64,000 bases of DNA, from positions 17,452,196 through 17,516,195 of the forward strand of contig OX463778.1 of the NCBI GenBank assembly GCA_949825025.1, given 5' to 3'. The notes under the pieces are model-generated. The model was not told the DNA's origin. It made no database searches and worked only from the letters and a program-made list of their open reading frames with translations. The position numbers and the translations under genes are program-made. Shown here piece by piece: positions 1-12,979 of the stretch (position 1 is the stretch's first letter; every line of letters begins with the position of its first letter). This stretch comes from Siphlonurus alternatus (Eukaryota; Arthropoda; Insecta; Ephemeroptera; Siphlonuridae).

Positions 1-266
1 ATGTTATCCTGATTTTTTTCAGATTTTTGAGAGCCCGGGAAGTATTTTTAAAAAATTATTGAAAGTTCTTTTTGTGACGTCACGTGGCGGCAAGTCCTAT
101 CTTTTTCTTAAGGGAACGGCGTCTCGTGACGTCACAAAAAGAACTTTCAATAATTTTTTAAAAATAGTTCCCGGGCTCTAAAAAATCTGAAAAAAAATCA
201 GGGTAGCATAACTTTGCACCCTCTATCCATTTCTGCAATAAAAAAAATGAGGTTGATACTCCATTG
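1..266. mobile_element. Family A fold-back element, copy 1 (cut by window start)
   Basis: A palindromic element sharing its whole sequence with the 318-641 copy. From the middle outward it has GTGACGTCAC on each side of a short unlike centre, a TTGAAAGT/ACTTTCAA pair, a GAGCCCGGGA/TCCCGGGCTC pair and then the distal arm with ATCCATTTCTGCAATAAAAAA. The right end is GATACTCCATTG at 266. The left terminus lies outside the window. Confidence 0.85.
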
Positions 267-317
267 TAGTCAACAAATATTTCAAATGAAATAAAGGAAA
301 ATGAATCTGAATTTGAA

Positions 318-641
318 CAATGGAGTATTGACCTCAAATTTTTTTATTGCAGAAATGGATAGAGGGTGCAAAGTTATGCTACCCTGATTTTTTTCAATTT
401 TTTTAGAGCCCGGGAACTATTTTTAAAAAATTATTGAAAGTTCTTTTTGTGACGTCACGAGACGCCGCTCTTTAAGAAAAAGATAGGACTTGACGCCGCG
501 TGACGTCACAAATAGGTCTTTCAATAATTTTTTAAAAATACTTCCCGGGCTCTAAAAAATCGGAAAAAAAATCAGGGTAGCATAACTTTTCACCCTCTAT
601 CCATTTCTGCAATAAAAAAAATTGAGGACAACACTCCATTG
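318..641. mobile_element. Family A fold-back element, copy 2
   Basis: A 324-bp near-palindrome from CAATGGAGTATTGACCTC to GACAACACTCCATTG. It has no ORF. The inner arms carry GTGACGTCACGAG and GCGTGACGTCAC, each containing a full CRE-type TGACGTCA. It sits 51 bp after copy 1, head to tail. The long arms and the lack of coding suggest a non-autonomous DNA transposon; the superfamily is not clear. Confidence 0.85.
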
Positions 642-851
642 CATATATATTATATAGTAATATTATATACATTTAAGCGCCTTTATAATATTTTCTTCTC
701 CAAGCATGAATAAAGCAATAAAGAATGACAATTTTTTTTTATCATGATTTACATTATTTATTTGACTCCATAAACATATCAAATGCTGGAAAATTAAAGC
801 TATATACAAGTACCAATTATTAACATTTTTTGCTTAACTAAATTTTTCTTA

Positions 852-929
852 CGAGAAAAATTGACAATTTAATATTTTAAATTGTCGATTTAAACATTTT
901 AAATTAAATTAAATTGTCGATTTTTCTCG
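852..929. repeat. Inverted repeat in AT-rich DNA
   Basis: CGAGAAAAATTGACAATTTAA on the left is mirrored by TTAAATTGTCGATTTTTCTCG on the right, with an AT-rich loop. It may be the end of a degraded element. Confidence 0.6.
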
Positions 930-1108
930 ATTTTTCTCAAGGTTCAAAATTGCAACTGGTTAGTCAATATACATTGTTGGCTCCTGAGTCAAATATAAAC
1001 TCAATAATAAGTTGGGCAGAGTTTCCTCCCACTCCCTCCACGCCGAAGACGTTTTATGAAAAGTTCGGGGCCACTCACGAAGAGTGGATTTCTGAGATTT
1101 TATTTTAA
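930..1108 (+). pseudogene. Possible relic coding fragment, unrecognised
   Basis: A GC-richer island stays open for about 60 codons after an acceptor-like TTTTTCTCAAG. It includes the residues SWAEFPPTPSTPKTFYEKF and ends ATHEEWISEILF followed by TAA. The composition looks protein-like, unlike the AT-rich chance frames around it. AATAAA-type signals follow at 1112 and 1259. I do not recognise the family. It could be the C-terminal exon of a transposon protein or a gene relic. Confidence 0.25.
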
Positions 1109-1307
1109 TGGAATAAATTCAAAGAAGAATCTCTGTTATAGAAACTTGTTCCCGGATGTTAAAAGACCAATAACTCTGAGAGAAGTCGTAGGTAGAATGA
1201 TTTTTTTTTCAGCAGGACTAAACATGATACTGTAAATATGTATTATTGAAATGTATGATAAAATAAATTTATTTATTTAAATGATTTTTAGTTTTTTAGC
1301 TTGTGTT

Positions 1308-1600
1308 GAAACGTTTTTTATTTAATAATAATAATTTATTTTATTAAATTGCACATTACAACATGATTCAGTTCCAGAAGAAAATTAATAATAATAAAAA
1401 TACATGCAAATTTAACTAATTCTAAATACTAACAATAACAAACTACAAATTTACACAAATACAATCTTTTCAATAAAAAGCGAACAAACAACAATTTACT
1501 ATCAGCAAACATTTTCTGGCAATTTTTTGGAATCAAACTCTTTTATTGAATAATATTCCTTGCCAAAAAGTACAGATTTTAGTTCATTTTTTAAAAAAAC
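1308..1600 (-). mobile_element. Possible LINE 3' end (antisense)
   Basis: On the minus strand the segment ends TGCAATTTAATAAAATAAAT followed by an ATT repeat, a tail type common in arthropod non-LTR retrotransposons. No reverse transcriptase was seen, so this rests on the tail alone. Confidence 0.25.
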
Positions 1601-1848
1601 AAAACATCACTACCTATATACCTTGATGATTTTGGCAGGAATTTGCAGGAAATCATACATTTTTGCAGTTTGGTACAAAGAACTTTTCTGAAGTAAAGCA
1701 GAGCAGTGTTTTTCAACTGAGACTTTACCTTTGTTCCGCGTGTGCAATATGAATGATTATCACTATTATGAACATTGTCAATGAATATAATAAAGAAAGC
1801 ATTTTTGTAATTATATTTTTGTTTACTATTTAGTATTTGTTTAAACAC

Positions 1849-3044
1849 AATAATTGGCGTTTGTTAAAAACATATCCTCTCTGTGACGTCAGAGGAATTT
1901 TTTCAGCTACTTACATTTCAGAAGAACAGAACAACATGTTTGACGTCATAAAGACAGGTATGGACATCTGGTGGATTTTTTTTTTAGTTATATATTTTTT
2001 ATATTTTCCTCATGTTACATAATATAGCAGTTGGCAGGTGATACTGACACAGTCCTATATGCAGAACAAAACGCAACGTGGAGTTACGCATAGCATATCC
2101 CTTTTAACAATTAATAATAAAGGGGGCATACATGACCAAAATGTGTCAATTGCCTTAAAATACCAAACAACCAACCAATTATTAATAAAGAAGAAAAACA
2201 TGACAATGACTCAAATAACAAATGTAAATAAAATATCACTTTTAAAACACAGTGCAGTCAATATTTTATACATTTACAATACTTGACTAACCAAATAAAC
2301 ATTTAACTTGGAATAAAACAAAGAACCATTTAGAGATCTAAGATTTAGTGGTAAACTGTTCCACAAATGACAAACCCTAATGTAAAAAGACTTAAGATGA
2401 GCCTCTGAACTTGCAAAAGGAGGCAGAAACAACAAACCTTGTTTGTTACCTCTTCCATAAAGAGCTGCCCTATTCTAAAAGTGACATTATTTTGTATATC
2501 AGAGCTTTGCTATACTGGCTAAAAAGTAAACGTGTATTTGAGTCTTACTGACTCTATCGAGGAGGTTTTCAATGCCCTGCATCTCTTAATGGTGCTTTAT
2601 GAGGTCATTTTTTTTTTTTTAAACAAAATTGTTATTGTTAATTATGTAGTGAAATATTTCTGTCATCATGTTTTTCCAGATGAAACAAAATTTTCATTCC
2701 TCTTCTCGAGCTTTAGCTCATTGAGGTATAAATGTCTTTTTGTATAAATGAAATGTATTATGTTTATTTAAAATGAATAAAAAAAAAAAAAATCAAGTAT
2801 CATCGTTATACAATTTTTTTACAGTCTTCATGTGTTACATTTTAAGGAGTAATCTTCAAATTGAAATGAGTGCTATGGTTAGTAAGGTATAAAATAAGTT
2901 TTATAAAACGTAATTTTTTTAAGTGTATTCTTTTGATTTGATATAATTATTATTACATGGACTGATTACAGAATTTGAATGCCAGTATTTAAAGTAACAC
3001 GATCAGTTGTTTAAAGAATTTTATCTTAGTTCTTTTGTTCTTTC

Positions 3045-3095
<51 letters not shown>

Positions 3096-3400
3096 AAGTA
3101 CACACCATGGAGTTAAGTACACACTTGAGCTTCATATCCTGAAGAGAAAACAACTGTTTTTTTCCTTCACGTAATTGGCACCTCATTGAGTTATCCCATA
3201 TATCCTATACCGCAGTTTCTACGTTTCTCTATATTATAGTTACGCAACTAGAATGAGAAAGAGGATGGTGTTAAGTGTGATAAGAATTTAATGGAATAGA
3301 AAGATAGTAATTAAACTGCTTTATACATTATTTACTAATTTATTGTGTGTAGTTAAAATTGAAAGTTAAAAAAATAAACAAACAACAGATTTCGTTGAAT
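1849..3400. other. Intergenic or intronic AT-rich DNA
   Basis: No gene is supported. It contains two isolated TGACGTCA-like sites (near 1883 and 1941), short poly-A and poly-T runs and the AT microsatellite at 3046-3092. The open frames here are AT-driven. Confidence 0.5.
3046..3092. repeat. (AT)n microsatellite
   Basis: Uninterrupted AT dinucleotides over about 46 bp. Confidence 0.95.
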
Positions 3401-3567
3401 AAGCTGGCATTACATAATGCAGTTTTGTTAGCTACAGAATTTTTTTTTTACAAGAAATTTAATTTAAATACAAAGAAATGGAGCTGCAGTTTTCTTGTTG
3501 GGAAAATTAGTAAGCAATAATAAGAAAAATTATGTCGTGTAATACCATAATGGATAATACCAGCTTT
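3401..3567. mobile_element. Family C fold-back element, degenerate copy
   Basis: It runs from AAGCTGGCATTACA to TGTAATACC...CCAGCTTTA. It shares with the other family C copies a mid-arm TTTACAAGAAA, a central AATGGAG and a right arm with TTTCTTGTTGG. It is more diverged than the 19701 copy. Confidence 0.5.
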
Positions 3568-4169
3568 ATAATGAAGGAATTAAAAAAAAATCTGGCAAGT
3601 GTCTCTGTAAAAGGCGATAATTACGTTACGATAAATTCATAGTAAATTTAATTTTTTTGTTAACTAAATATTCAGTTCTTACTTTTAATTGAACTTACTT
3701 CACAATGAAAATAAATGTTTATTTAAATGATTATAATATACCCAGTTTTAATTTTTATACCGTACGCAAATAATTTTAATGAAACATTACAGAAGTTGGT
3801 AAAAAATGTTGAAAATAAAAATTAAAATAGAAGTAGAATTTTTTCTTAAAACGTAAAAGATAATGAAATGCAATTCCAAGAAAACTTTAGTCTTACTTTG
3901 AAGATAACTTATCATTTTGGTGTAATATTTTTTTTAAAATTTTCCTCATTATACGAGCCGTAAACAGGATAGAGGTATTTTTATTTATGTCCTTCCTTTT
4001 TTTTTTTTTTTAATAAATATCCCTTTAGACTTAACATAAATTATACTGTATACAAATTAGAACCGGAAAAATTCTTGCCAAACAAAGAAAAATTGTTAAG
4101 ACAGGATAAATAAAGGAACAAAATTTAAAATTTTTAACAGAGTAATTATAACTTACGTCGTTAAAAGTT

Positions 4170-4700
4170 ACTAACTTAATGCCCCCGGGGTTCTTCAAGT
4201 ATTAATTGAGTCAATACGTGAATAAAAGTTTAGCACAGAGTTACTCATAAAAAGAGCATGCAGGATGTAAAGAGCTATTGGTAAAGTTCGTCGACTAAAT
4301 TTGACTGCGACTGGACAAAAAATACACACTTCAATATTTTATTTTAAGGATTGACCTCAGTTGATTTGGATCTCGGAAACGGCCCCCTTGATTCTAATGA
4401 GACTTGCAGGAGTATTAAAGCTTGCCACAATAAGGTTGCTTAATTTTTTTGAAGTGGATCTGTTCCACCAGTTTTGAGAAAATCGAGGCAGAAGTTTAAC
4501 ATTGGCCTTATGGACGGAAACCGGAAATGGAGCTATTGTGAGAAAAGCGCCCCCTTGAATTTGCTCAAACCATCAGCGATTAAGTTTTAGAGCATCCTCT
4601 CGATTTTTTAAAATTTATTTCATTCGATTCCGTTCGACGGAAATTTACTACTTCCGGTTTCAACTGAAGTCAATCGTTAAGAATCAAGGATTATAAATGA
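4170..4700. other. Mixed-composition unassigned segment
   Basis: A moderately GC-richer stretch with GCCCCCGGGG at 4181, CCGGAAATGG near 4520 and CTTCCGGTTT near 4651. The CCGGAAA and TTCCGG motifs are in opposite orientation, which hints at a degraded inverted repeat. No reading frame or known family was seen. Confidence 0.3.
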
Positions 4701-4863
4701 CATTTGAAGATGGTAGTTATTTGTTATAGATGCGAAAAAATTGTATCCACAAGATAATATGAAAAGTCAAAGAATAATATATAAGTATATTGATTAAAAA
4801 ATATATAATAACATGTATAATAACAGAATTGTAGACAATGTATCAAGTATAGATGTTGATAAT

Positions 4864-5017
4864 GGGCGCAATTCACGAAGCAGTTAACCAGGTTTCTAAC
4901 CACGTTTAGCTTAACCACGTTTAACTAGGGTGGTTTAACACGTAGAACAGGTATAGTGAAACGTGGTTAAGATAAACGTGGTTAAAAACCTGGCTAACTG
5001 CTTCGTGAATCGCGCCC
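4864..5017. mobile_element. 154-bp palindromic MITE
   Basis: GGGCGCAATTCACGAAGCAG at the left is mirrored by CTTCGTGAATCGCGCCC at the right. The inner arms repeat AACCACGTTTA and TAAACGTGGTT. The element is a near-complete palindrome. The flanks allow an ATAA or TA target duplication, but this is ambiguous. A degenerate relative lies near 54405-54550. Confidence 0.8.
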
Positions 5018-5120
5018 AATAAAACTTAATTTTATAACTTTTTTATTTTTTTACCTCGATCAGAAGTTTGTGAACCAAACACAATTAAATCAATAACACG
5101 TGATTTTTAAAGGGTTATTC

Positions 5121-5444
5121 CAATATGGAGTATTGACCTCTTTTTTTATTGCAGAAATGGATAGAGGGTGCAAAGTTATGTTATCCTGATTTTTTTTTCA
5201 GATTTTTTAGATCTCGGGAACTATTTTTAAAAAATTATTGAAAGTTTTTTTTGTGACGTCACGAGACGCCGCTCCTTAAGAAAAAGATAGGACTTGCCAC
5301 CGCGTGACGTCACAAAAAGGACTTTCAATAATTTTTAAAAAATACTTCCCGGGCACTAAAAAAATCTGAAAAAAATCAGGGTAGCATAACTTTTCACCCT
5401 CTAACCATTTCTGCAATAAAAAAATTGAAGTCGATACTATATTG
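5121..5444. mobile_element. Family A fold-back element, copy 3
   Basis: It has the same 324-bp architecture as copy 2. Ends are CAATATGGAGTATTGACCTC and GTCGATACTATATTG. Two inner GTGACGTCAC sites are present. The right end has changed more than the left. Confidence 0.85.
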
Positions 5445-5492
5445 TACTAAGAACAAGAATGATAAAATTGCACCTGTTTGTAAGAATTTGTG

Positions 5493-5964
5493 TTAAGGGA
5501 TACAGGCCTCAAATTAAAAATTAGGCAGTCACACAGAGTTGCTTGAGTTGACAATCAACATTTGGATTATTTTTTCCGTGCGCGTTGCAGCTGCACAAGC
5601 GGGGGCTGCAAAGTAAGGATGCAGGGGGGTCTTCAAATAACACCACTTAACTTAAACTTAATTAGCCTAAGACTGTCTTAGCGCAACAATAAAGAATACG
5701 CTAAGACTGTCTTAATTTTAGGATTGTTGTAATTTGTGTTATTTGAAGACCCCCCAGGTCCTTGATGACGTCAAAAAACATGGCGGCGTATGTATGGTTG
5801 TGCGTTGTGACGTCATTTTAGCGTTATCGAGGACCTGCATCCTTATTTTACAGCCCCCGCTCATGCAGCTGCATCGCGCACGTAAAAAATTATCCGAATG
5901 TTGATTGTCAACTCAACTCTCTGTGACTGTCAAATTTATTAATTTGAGGCCTGTATGCCTTTAA
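5493..5964. mobile_element. piggyBac-like fold-back element flanked by TTAA
   Basis: TTAA followed by GGGATACAGGCCTCAAATTA is mirrored by TTTGAGGCCTGTATGCCT followed by TTAA. The inverted repeats extend about 150 bp per side and include TTGACAATCAACATT, CAGCTGCA and GGGGGCTG. TTAA on both sides is the signature of piggyBac-type insertion. The centre has TGATGACGTCA and GTGACGTCATTT sites and a short CATGGCGGCG motif that break the symmetry. No transposase is encoded, so it is non-autonomous. Confidence 0.8.
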
Positions 5965-6934
5965 AGAAAAACGTCAATGTATTGCGAAGAATTAAATGAA
6001 GATGGGTGTAATTGTTAGGTTTAATTAGATTACATTGTGTCAGCAACAGAGAGTAAAGTTACACGTTGAAAACTACAGTTATGTGATGTATACACACGTT
6101 TAGTAACTTGTACATACAATACATGACATGTGAGAGTGTGGCTACTCCGTGACGAGACGCAGTTTGCCTGGCTGTGCCAGCGGTAGAGTTGTAACAAAGC
6201 CTCATTATAAACAACTAACAAAGATAAAAAAAATTAATGACATTTGTTTACAATTTACTGCCATATGATTCCAGAACGCTTCGTTACGTCGTATTACATG
6301 CAGCTGCGAGTTTGTTGTTTGCCTTTAGCAACATGTTATAATTCTCAAAAAACAATGGCATGCTTTTTTTTTAATGTATTATGCTAAATTTAATTAACTA
6401 TTTTTATTATCCCTATAACTATAACAATTAAAATGCATACATTAAAATTTGCTACTGGAATTATAAAACATTTACCATAATTCTTATAATTCAATTTTTC
6501 TCACATGATAAAAAAAAATTTAATAAACAATTTATAAAAGTTTATAAACAAAAATTTGGATTTTGTTTTTGTTTTGAGAGAACCAAATCATAAAAAATTT
6601 AAGGTAAAAATAAAAACTGTAAAGAGAATGTACAAGTTTCAAAATAATTCTGCATTATTTAGTAATAAAACAACAGAAAATGTAACAAATATGCATTAAA
6701 TAATGATAATGTAAATTAAATAAGTTTTTTATATTGATAAGTTGGTTTTATCTTTGTTTGATTGTTATTTATTTACTTCGGTCACGTATAAGTTTGACGT
6801 ATCTCCTAGCTCAAGGACGCTACTCTCGCCTGAAGGTTAGGCAATATGCTCAGCCTCCTCGACACGTGACATTTTAAATTAGAATTCTGATCAAAATATA
6901 ATTACAACTGAAATGACCAGCGGCATTATGCGGC

Positions 6935-7010
6935 AAAAAGGAAACTTGTTAAACTGTTGGAGTGTATAACCTTTAAAACATAAATGTGTGGGTTCTATTC
7001 CCACACCAGA
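6935..7010 (+). pseudogene. tRNA-like sequence (possible tRNA pseudogene or SINE head)
   Basis: GTGGGTTCTATTCCCAC forms a perfect 5-bp T-arm with a 7-nt loop and is one base off the B-box consensus GGTTCRANNCC. It is followed by ACC and preceded by GTTGGAGTGTATAACC, which resembles an A-box and D-arm remnant. The acceptor and anticodon stems do not pair convincingly, so a functional tRNA is unlikely. Confidence 0.3.
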
Positions 7011-7417
7011 TCCCTCGTTAAATTAATAATAATGTTTTTCCACTGTGTTTCCAGCATTAAAAAAATAAAATAAAGAGCAATGAAAAATCTAATTCTAAGA
7101 ACTTTAGTTATAAAAAAGTATTTTATTGAAAGTTGAAACGATATAAAAAATTTATGTACATTATTTTTTTTTATCATCTATCAACCTTTATTTTAAATTT
7201 GCTCTGAAAAGTACACAAAGTTTAAACGAATATATAGACATGGTTTTAAATCCTTTTCTTTTAAATTAATTGTTAAAAAAATGTTCGTTTTGTGTAACAC
7301 ATCACTGAACTATATACACATATAAAAATAATTCCCTTTAATTAATTATTGAGGATTAAATTATTGCTATTCCCGCAATAAATTTTCTAAAATCTTTGTA
7401 AATTATAATTAATTGGA

Positions 7418-7465
7418 CTCATCATCATCATCATCATTCATCATCATCATCATCATCATTCATCA
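7418..7465. repeat. (ATC)n microsatellite
   Basis: ATCATC trinucleotides with occasional ATTC interruptions. Confidence 0.9.
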
Positions 7466-10400
7466 TAAATATTAATTTTTTTATATAAAACGTATTCTCT
7501 ATAGGATAACTAAAAAGATAACATCGTTATTTAGTATAATTGAGTTGGGTTGAATCGTGGTTAGTGAGAGATCTGATCATCTTTCTAGTTATCCCTTATG
7601 TTTACGTATTTTTCTAAAAAAAAAAAAAAAAAAAGAAGATAATTAGTTATGACTGATGTATTTGAAAACTTAAAAATGTTTTCACTTGCTGATCTAACAA
7701 GTTAGTATTTATTATGAAGACTTTTAACTGTGAGTGCCTTATTCTCTTATTGCTGCAATGAACATTACACAAGGTGAGACATTGAACCGTGGAATCAACC
7801 CGTGTGAGTTCACGTTACAGTAATAATAATTATAATAAAAATATAGGCCTCATGTATTAAACAGAACAAAAAATCTTTCTTACCTTAGGTGTAATATTTA
7901 CAGTAAAGAAGTTAACTTGTCCCTTTGTAGTAAATGTACTAAAAAAAAAGTATTTCTTTCCAGTGTTGCCACACCTTCGTTTGGTACTGGTGTTCTAAGA
8001 GTGTCACAGTTCAAAGTACTCTGAGATACACAGATTTAAATGAAGATTAATTTATCCATAAGATGAATTAAATGGTGTTAAGAAGTGTCAACCACCTCAA
8101 TATTAAATTGCTGGGAAACTAGTACACAAGCTGTAGTGTGATGAATCTGAAGATAAGATGCCATCTTAATTTGAGTCAGTGCATAAATGGAACAAAATCA
8201 TTCATTAAGGCGTGTAATGGTTTATTGGATTGCTTAATTTAACAACGTTCTAATTAAGTGAAACTTTGTTGTCATTTTTTTGTTTTACCAGATTTAAATT
8301 TAATTAATAAAATATCACAAATATTGTTTCTTTCTTGATAATATACAATTATTTAGGTAAATTAAGTTCAAGATTAAAACTTTCAAGCTGAGCGTAATTA
8401 ATTTTCCCTTTGTCTGACTCAGGGAACTCGCGAGCTTCCAAATATTCTACAGAATTAACGGACCCTGTAAAATGTAACTACCGGTAACGGCGGTACTAGA
8501 TACACCTCGGGACATCTCGAACGATTTGTTTTACAACAGATAAATATGTGAGTTTGGAGAGGTTAGAAGATCACACTCAGTCAAGGCATTGAGTTTCCTC
8601 CGGACGCTGGGTTCCCCTAGCTTTCAGAGGTAATGTTCATGCTGTTCTGAAATTTAAATAGCATCAAAGTTTGGTGGTCTGTTCGTAAAAGCACAATTGA
8701 TTCATGAATCAATAATAAGTTGAACCTTCTGTATTTATAGAGAACAGAAGGATCATCTATTAATTTATTAATTTATGATTGCATATTTATGAACAAACCT
8801 TATGACTGTTACTCAGAATATTATTATTTGTTTAATTTTATATATATATTTTTTTATTTTTATGGAACTATTATACATGAGGGGGGAGGGATCATCCTCC
8901 ACCTCGACTTTATAACAGTTGGGTCCAGTACGTGTATAATTTTGAAAAATTAATTTCAATATAATATTTTTTAATAAGTTTTCAAACTAGAGAGGAATTC
9001 TTAAATTCTTTTGAAAATATCACAATTGTTCGGATTTTTTATACGCTCGATCTTTATTTACAACGAAACGTCACGTCAGTTGTCTTAATAACTACAATGA
9101 AAACTCGATACAGAAGAGTTATTATTTTAATGAAATTGCGTCTTTTTTGAAGTCTTTTTGAATACATGGGATACAAATAATGTTCATAATATTTCAAGTA
9201 GTTCGGAGAAGAAGAAAACAAACACACGTCATATATGCATATTAGAAGATTGTTATTTATACGAAAACAAGACAAGAAACTGCTGATTTTTACTGAGAAG
9301 TGAATAAGCTATTTTTATCCAAAGGTCACATATACAGTATATTAATATATATATATATAATATATTGTATATTAAAAAAAATGTAATGTTTTCAAATCCA
9401 TTATCCATTGGTAAAAGTTTCAAGTTGGACAAAATGGCTTTCAGCCTGGAGTTCTAAATTGTGTTATAAATGTACCATATGAGCATTGATGTATAATAAA
9501 GGTATACTGCGCATGTATATAGAACTAGCTAGGAAGGTGTCAGTTATATACATTATTATATATTTATCATGCTAAATGAATAAAGTGATCTGTTAAGCCC
9601 ACTCCTCACACTAATTTAGCCTCCAATAGCAAGTACCCAGCCCTGCCCAGTGGAATTAATACCTCTAAACTATAACATTTCTATATATAAGTTAAAATTT
9701 ATTATGTTATACAATTTGAATGAGATAAAGTTTAAGTTAAACACAAACATGTTAAATTTAAACTTCTTTTATATTTCATAAAATGTTTCATTGTTCGGTG
9801 AAATTTACTTGGGAAAAACAATATCATCACAATTTGAACCAGTGGGGATTTTAAATAAGTGAAATAAATGAGAGCCAGAAACTCAGGCACTTTCTAATAG
9901 AATTTGAAAGTAATTTAATTCAAACATGGATTGATTTTAAATTGGTAACACACGCGTTGCTGTTCGTAGTGTTCGCAAAAATAAATACATCCACAAACTT
10001 TTAAACTACTTCTCACTGGCCAGGGTGTGTTTATTTAAGTTTTCCAATGGAAAATAGTAGCAAGGGATTTTTTTCTTTTTGTATACTACACCTGAATGTG
10101 AGCTGGTTGATCAAACACAATTTTGTATTATATTACAAGTTACTATCCATGAAAGTGATTGTTTCTCTCTCTCTAGCCATTCGTACTATATTGTATATAT
10201 TTGTATAATATATTTATATGTATACGGAATAAAATTAAATGAATATAAAAAAATTAATTTCTAGGTGGGCGTACGTACTTCATGAAAAGCAAAACCGAAA
10301 TGACAATCTATTGTAATTATTGTTAGTGTACTTTATTAATAAAAAAATTTACACACAAATTAATTTAATTATTATAACATTTTTTAAAAAGTCCATAAAA

Positions 10401-12979
10401 CATATAAAAAAAATTAAACAAATAAAATTTTCTTTGTGTCAAACGAACTAAATAAAAATGTGATAAAAAAATCTAATAAAATTTATGTCAATTGTTCTAA
10501 CATAATTTCTAATCATGCACCACAGTTTATGCATATTAGTAGCGTACCGAGTGTTAATCGAATTTTCTCTTTCTTGAAATGCGCCAAAATAGAAGAGCTT
10601 TTAATTTTATTCACGCACAGATTGAAATAAAATTACCTGTTGAGTTTTGATTTTTTTAAATTTGATCACTTCTATTATAGAAATTGAAATTAGAGAAGTC
10701 TGAAATATTTTTGTTAATTTCGCGCATTGTGCAGGTTATATATCCTGGCATTTTTTTTTCCAAGCTAAAAATGGCAATGGCGCTATCGATAGATTGAAAA
10801 TTTGAAATACATCACACATTTACGTCACGATGGTGTCATATCCAAAAGTATTAGTTCAAAGAGATAGTTTCTTTGAAATTTCTATACGTCAATGGATCCA
10901 TTGTAGTCAGTTCAAAGACATTTTCATCGTTGTCCCCGTCACTGCATTGGTCACTTTAATGAACTGTGATTCCCAAAGATCGTCTACTGTCGGGAAACTG
11001 TCCTTGTCCGATTCCCACCCAAACCATGACTCACCTCGCTGTATATAAGCAAGCAGGTGGGCCATAGAGGTGACATTTATCTAAATTCGAAAAAATGAAA
11101 GCTGTTACAATGAAACGAAACTGACGTTCAAATTGTTGACTAAGGTAAACCCAGCAAATTTTAAAAATCAAACAACACAGAAATGATGTGGGGTTTGTGA
11201 CTATTAACTAAATCAATGCATATTGACGCAGAAATGTAATTTATCAAGTGTGTGTAATCCAAATAAATGTACTAAATTTTTATAGAACCTATTGGCGTGG
11301 TTAATGCGATTAAAAATATGAAATCGGGACGATAAATAAAAATGTTTTTAAAAAAATATATAAATATTTTATTTTTAAACGATAAAAAAATTTAATTTGT
11401 ACACTTCTCTAAAATTCAAATATTTTCATAATAAAAAAATGGTTTTAAACCTCTACTTATCGCTGTTTCACAATTTTATCTGAATATTTGCGTTTCATTT
11501 TTTGCGTAAAAGCATATAAAATATCACTGTTAATTAATTTGGAAGTATGTTGCAAAGTAAAAAAAATAACTAGTTAATGTAGACTTTCATATAAGTCAAT
11601 TATAGAGTAATTAGATTAAATTTTTGTATATGATTGATAAAATAAAACGAAATATATAAAAATTTCATGAAATATAAATATTAAAAGTTGTATTACATTA
11701 TTTCAAAACATTTTTATATTATAATTTATAATATATTATTAGTAAATAACTTTTTCGTGCAAAGGGTATTCATATTGTTGTTGTTTTTGTTTTTTTTTTT
11801 TCTTTCTTTATTAATATTTTGTAGATAGGTGTTGCTACAAAATGCTTGATTACTAACAATAAGTAATATAATCAACTATTAGTAAATAACTTTGTCATGC
11901 AAAGGATAGTGATATGTGTAGTACATGCAAGTGTTAGTGACGTTCACGAACACTAAGTGACCATCGCAACATACTACACACAGAAGAATTACATCGAACA
12001 CCGGCAAAGGTAAAAGTCCGAAAAGTGAAATAAAATTCATAATCAACTATATTCATACAATTATAGCTTTTAATTAATTTAATTAAATTCATTATTTATT
12101 TCAGTATTACCTGTTTTAAAAGTTACAATTTTTGTTTAAATTTCATTTACATTTAAATTAAAACAAAATAAAGTTATATTAAATTAAAATTGTCAAGAAA
12201 TAGGTGAGAGAACATGTTTTTTTTTTTTTTAAAAATCTAGGAACTAAGCAATGTATTAGTTAACTTTATTAATATCAAAATATAGTGAAAAAATACTTTT
12301 TTATGTTTCAAGTATACAAATTTCAACATCTTTCAACATTTGACATGTTTGTGTAGTTCAACATGTATGTATTTTGTTTTTATCCAACATTAAAATTCTA
12401 AATTATACCTCTTTGTATTAATGTTGACCGTACTTATACTTGTGCAACTAGTGTTGGTAATGTAATACATTCCGTGTCTATCACAGTGCAGTAAGATCCG
12501 TTTTCTCTGTAGTCAGAATTGTAATATAATAATATTTTTCGTGAAATATAACACATTATATAATGCAAGTTTTATATTATATGCATGATTCTATATAATT
12601 TATTAATTAAAATAGTTTGTCATATTTTTTTACAGACTTTATTAAATTTTATTCAAAATACATGCAGCGTGAATGAACTTTTTACTTTGAAAAAGTCTTC
12701 TTTCCAATAACGAAAGACTATTACGTCACTTTGTAATTGAAACATGTGATGTGATACGAACATTACGTTAATTACGTTTGTTATTATTGCATGGTTATAG
12801 TTAAATTAGCACATTGCATATTGGTTCTTTGTAATACTTCACCTAGATATAACATGTAGGTTACTATTAACATTAATTTAACATGACGTCAAACAATAAT
12901 GCATTTTAACGAAACAAGATACATATCAAAGAAGCTGTCAGGTGGTTGAGAAAGTAATTCTTGTTGCAGACATCTGAAA

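Noticed and set aside
6935..7010. Functional tRNA gene
   Set aside because: The T-arm is good, but acceptor and anticodon arms do not pair.
11020..11060. TATA-box promoter at CTGTATATAAG
   Set aside because: A single motif without an open frame, start-site context or downstream exon is too weak in AT-rich DNA.
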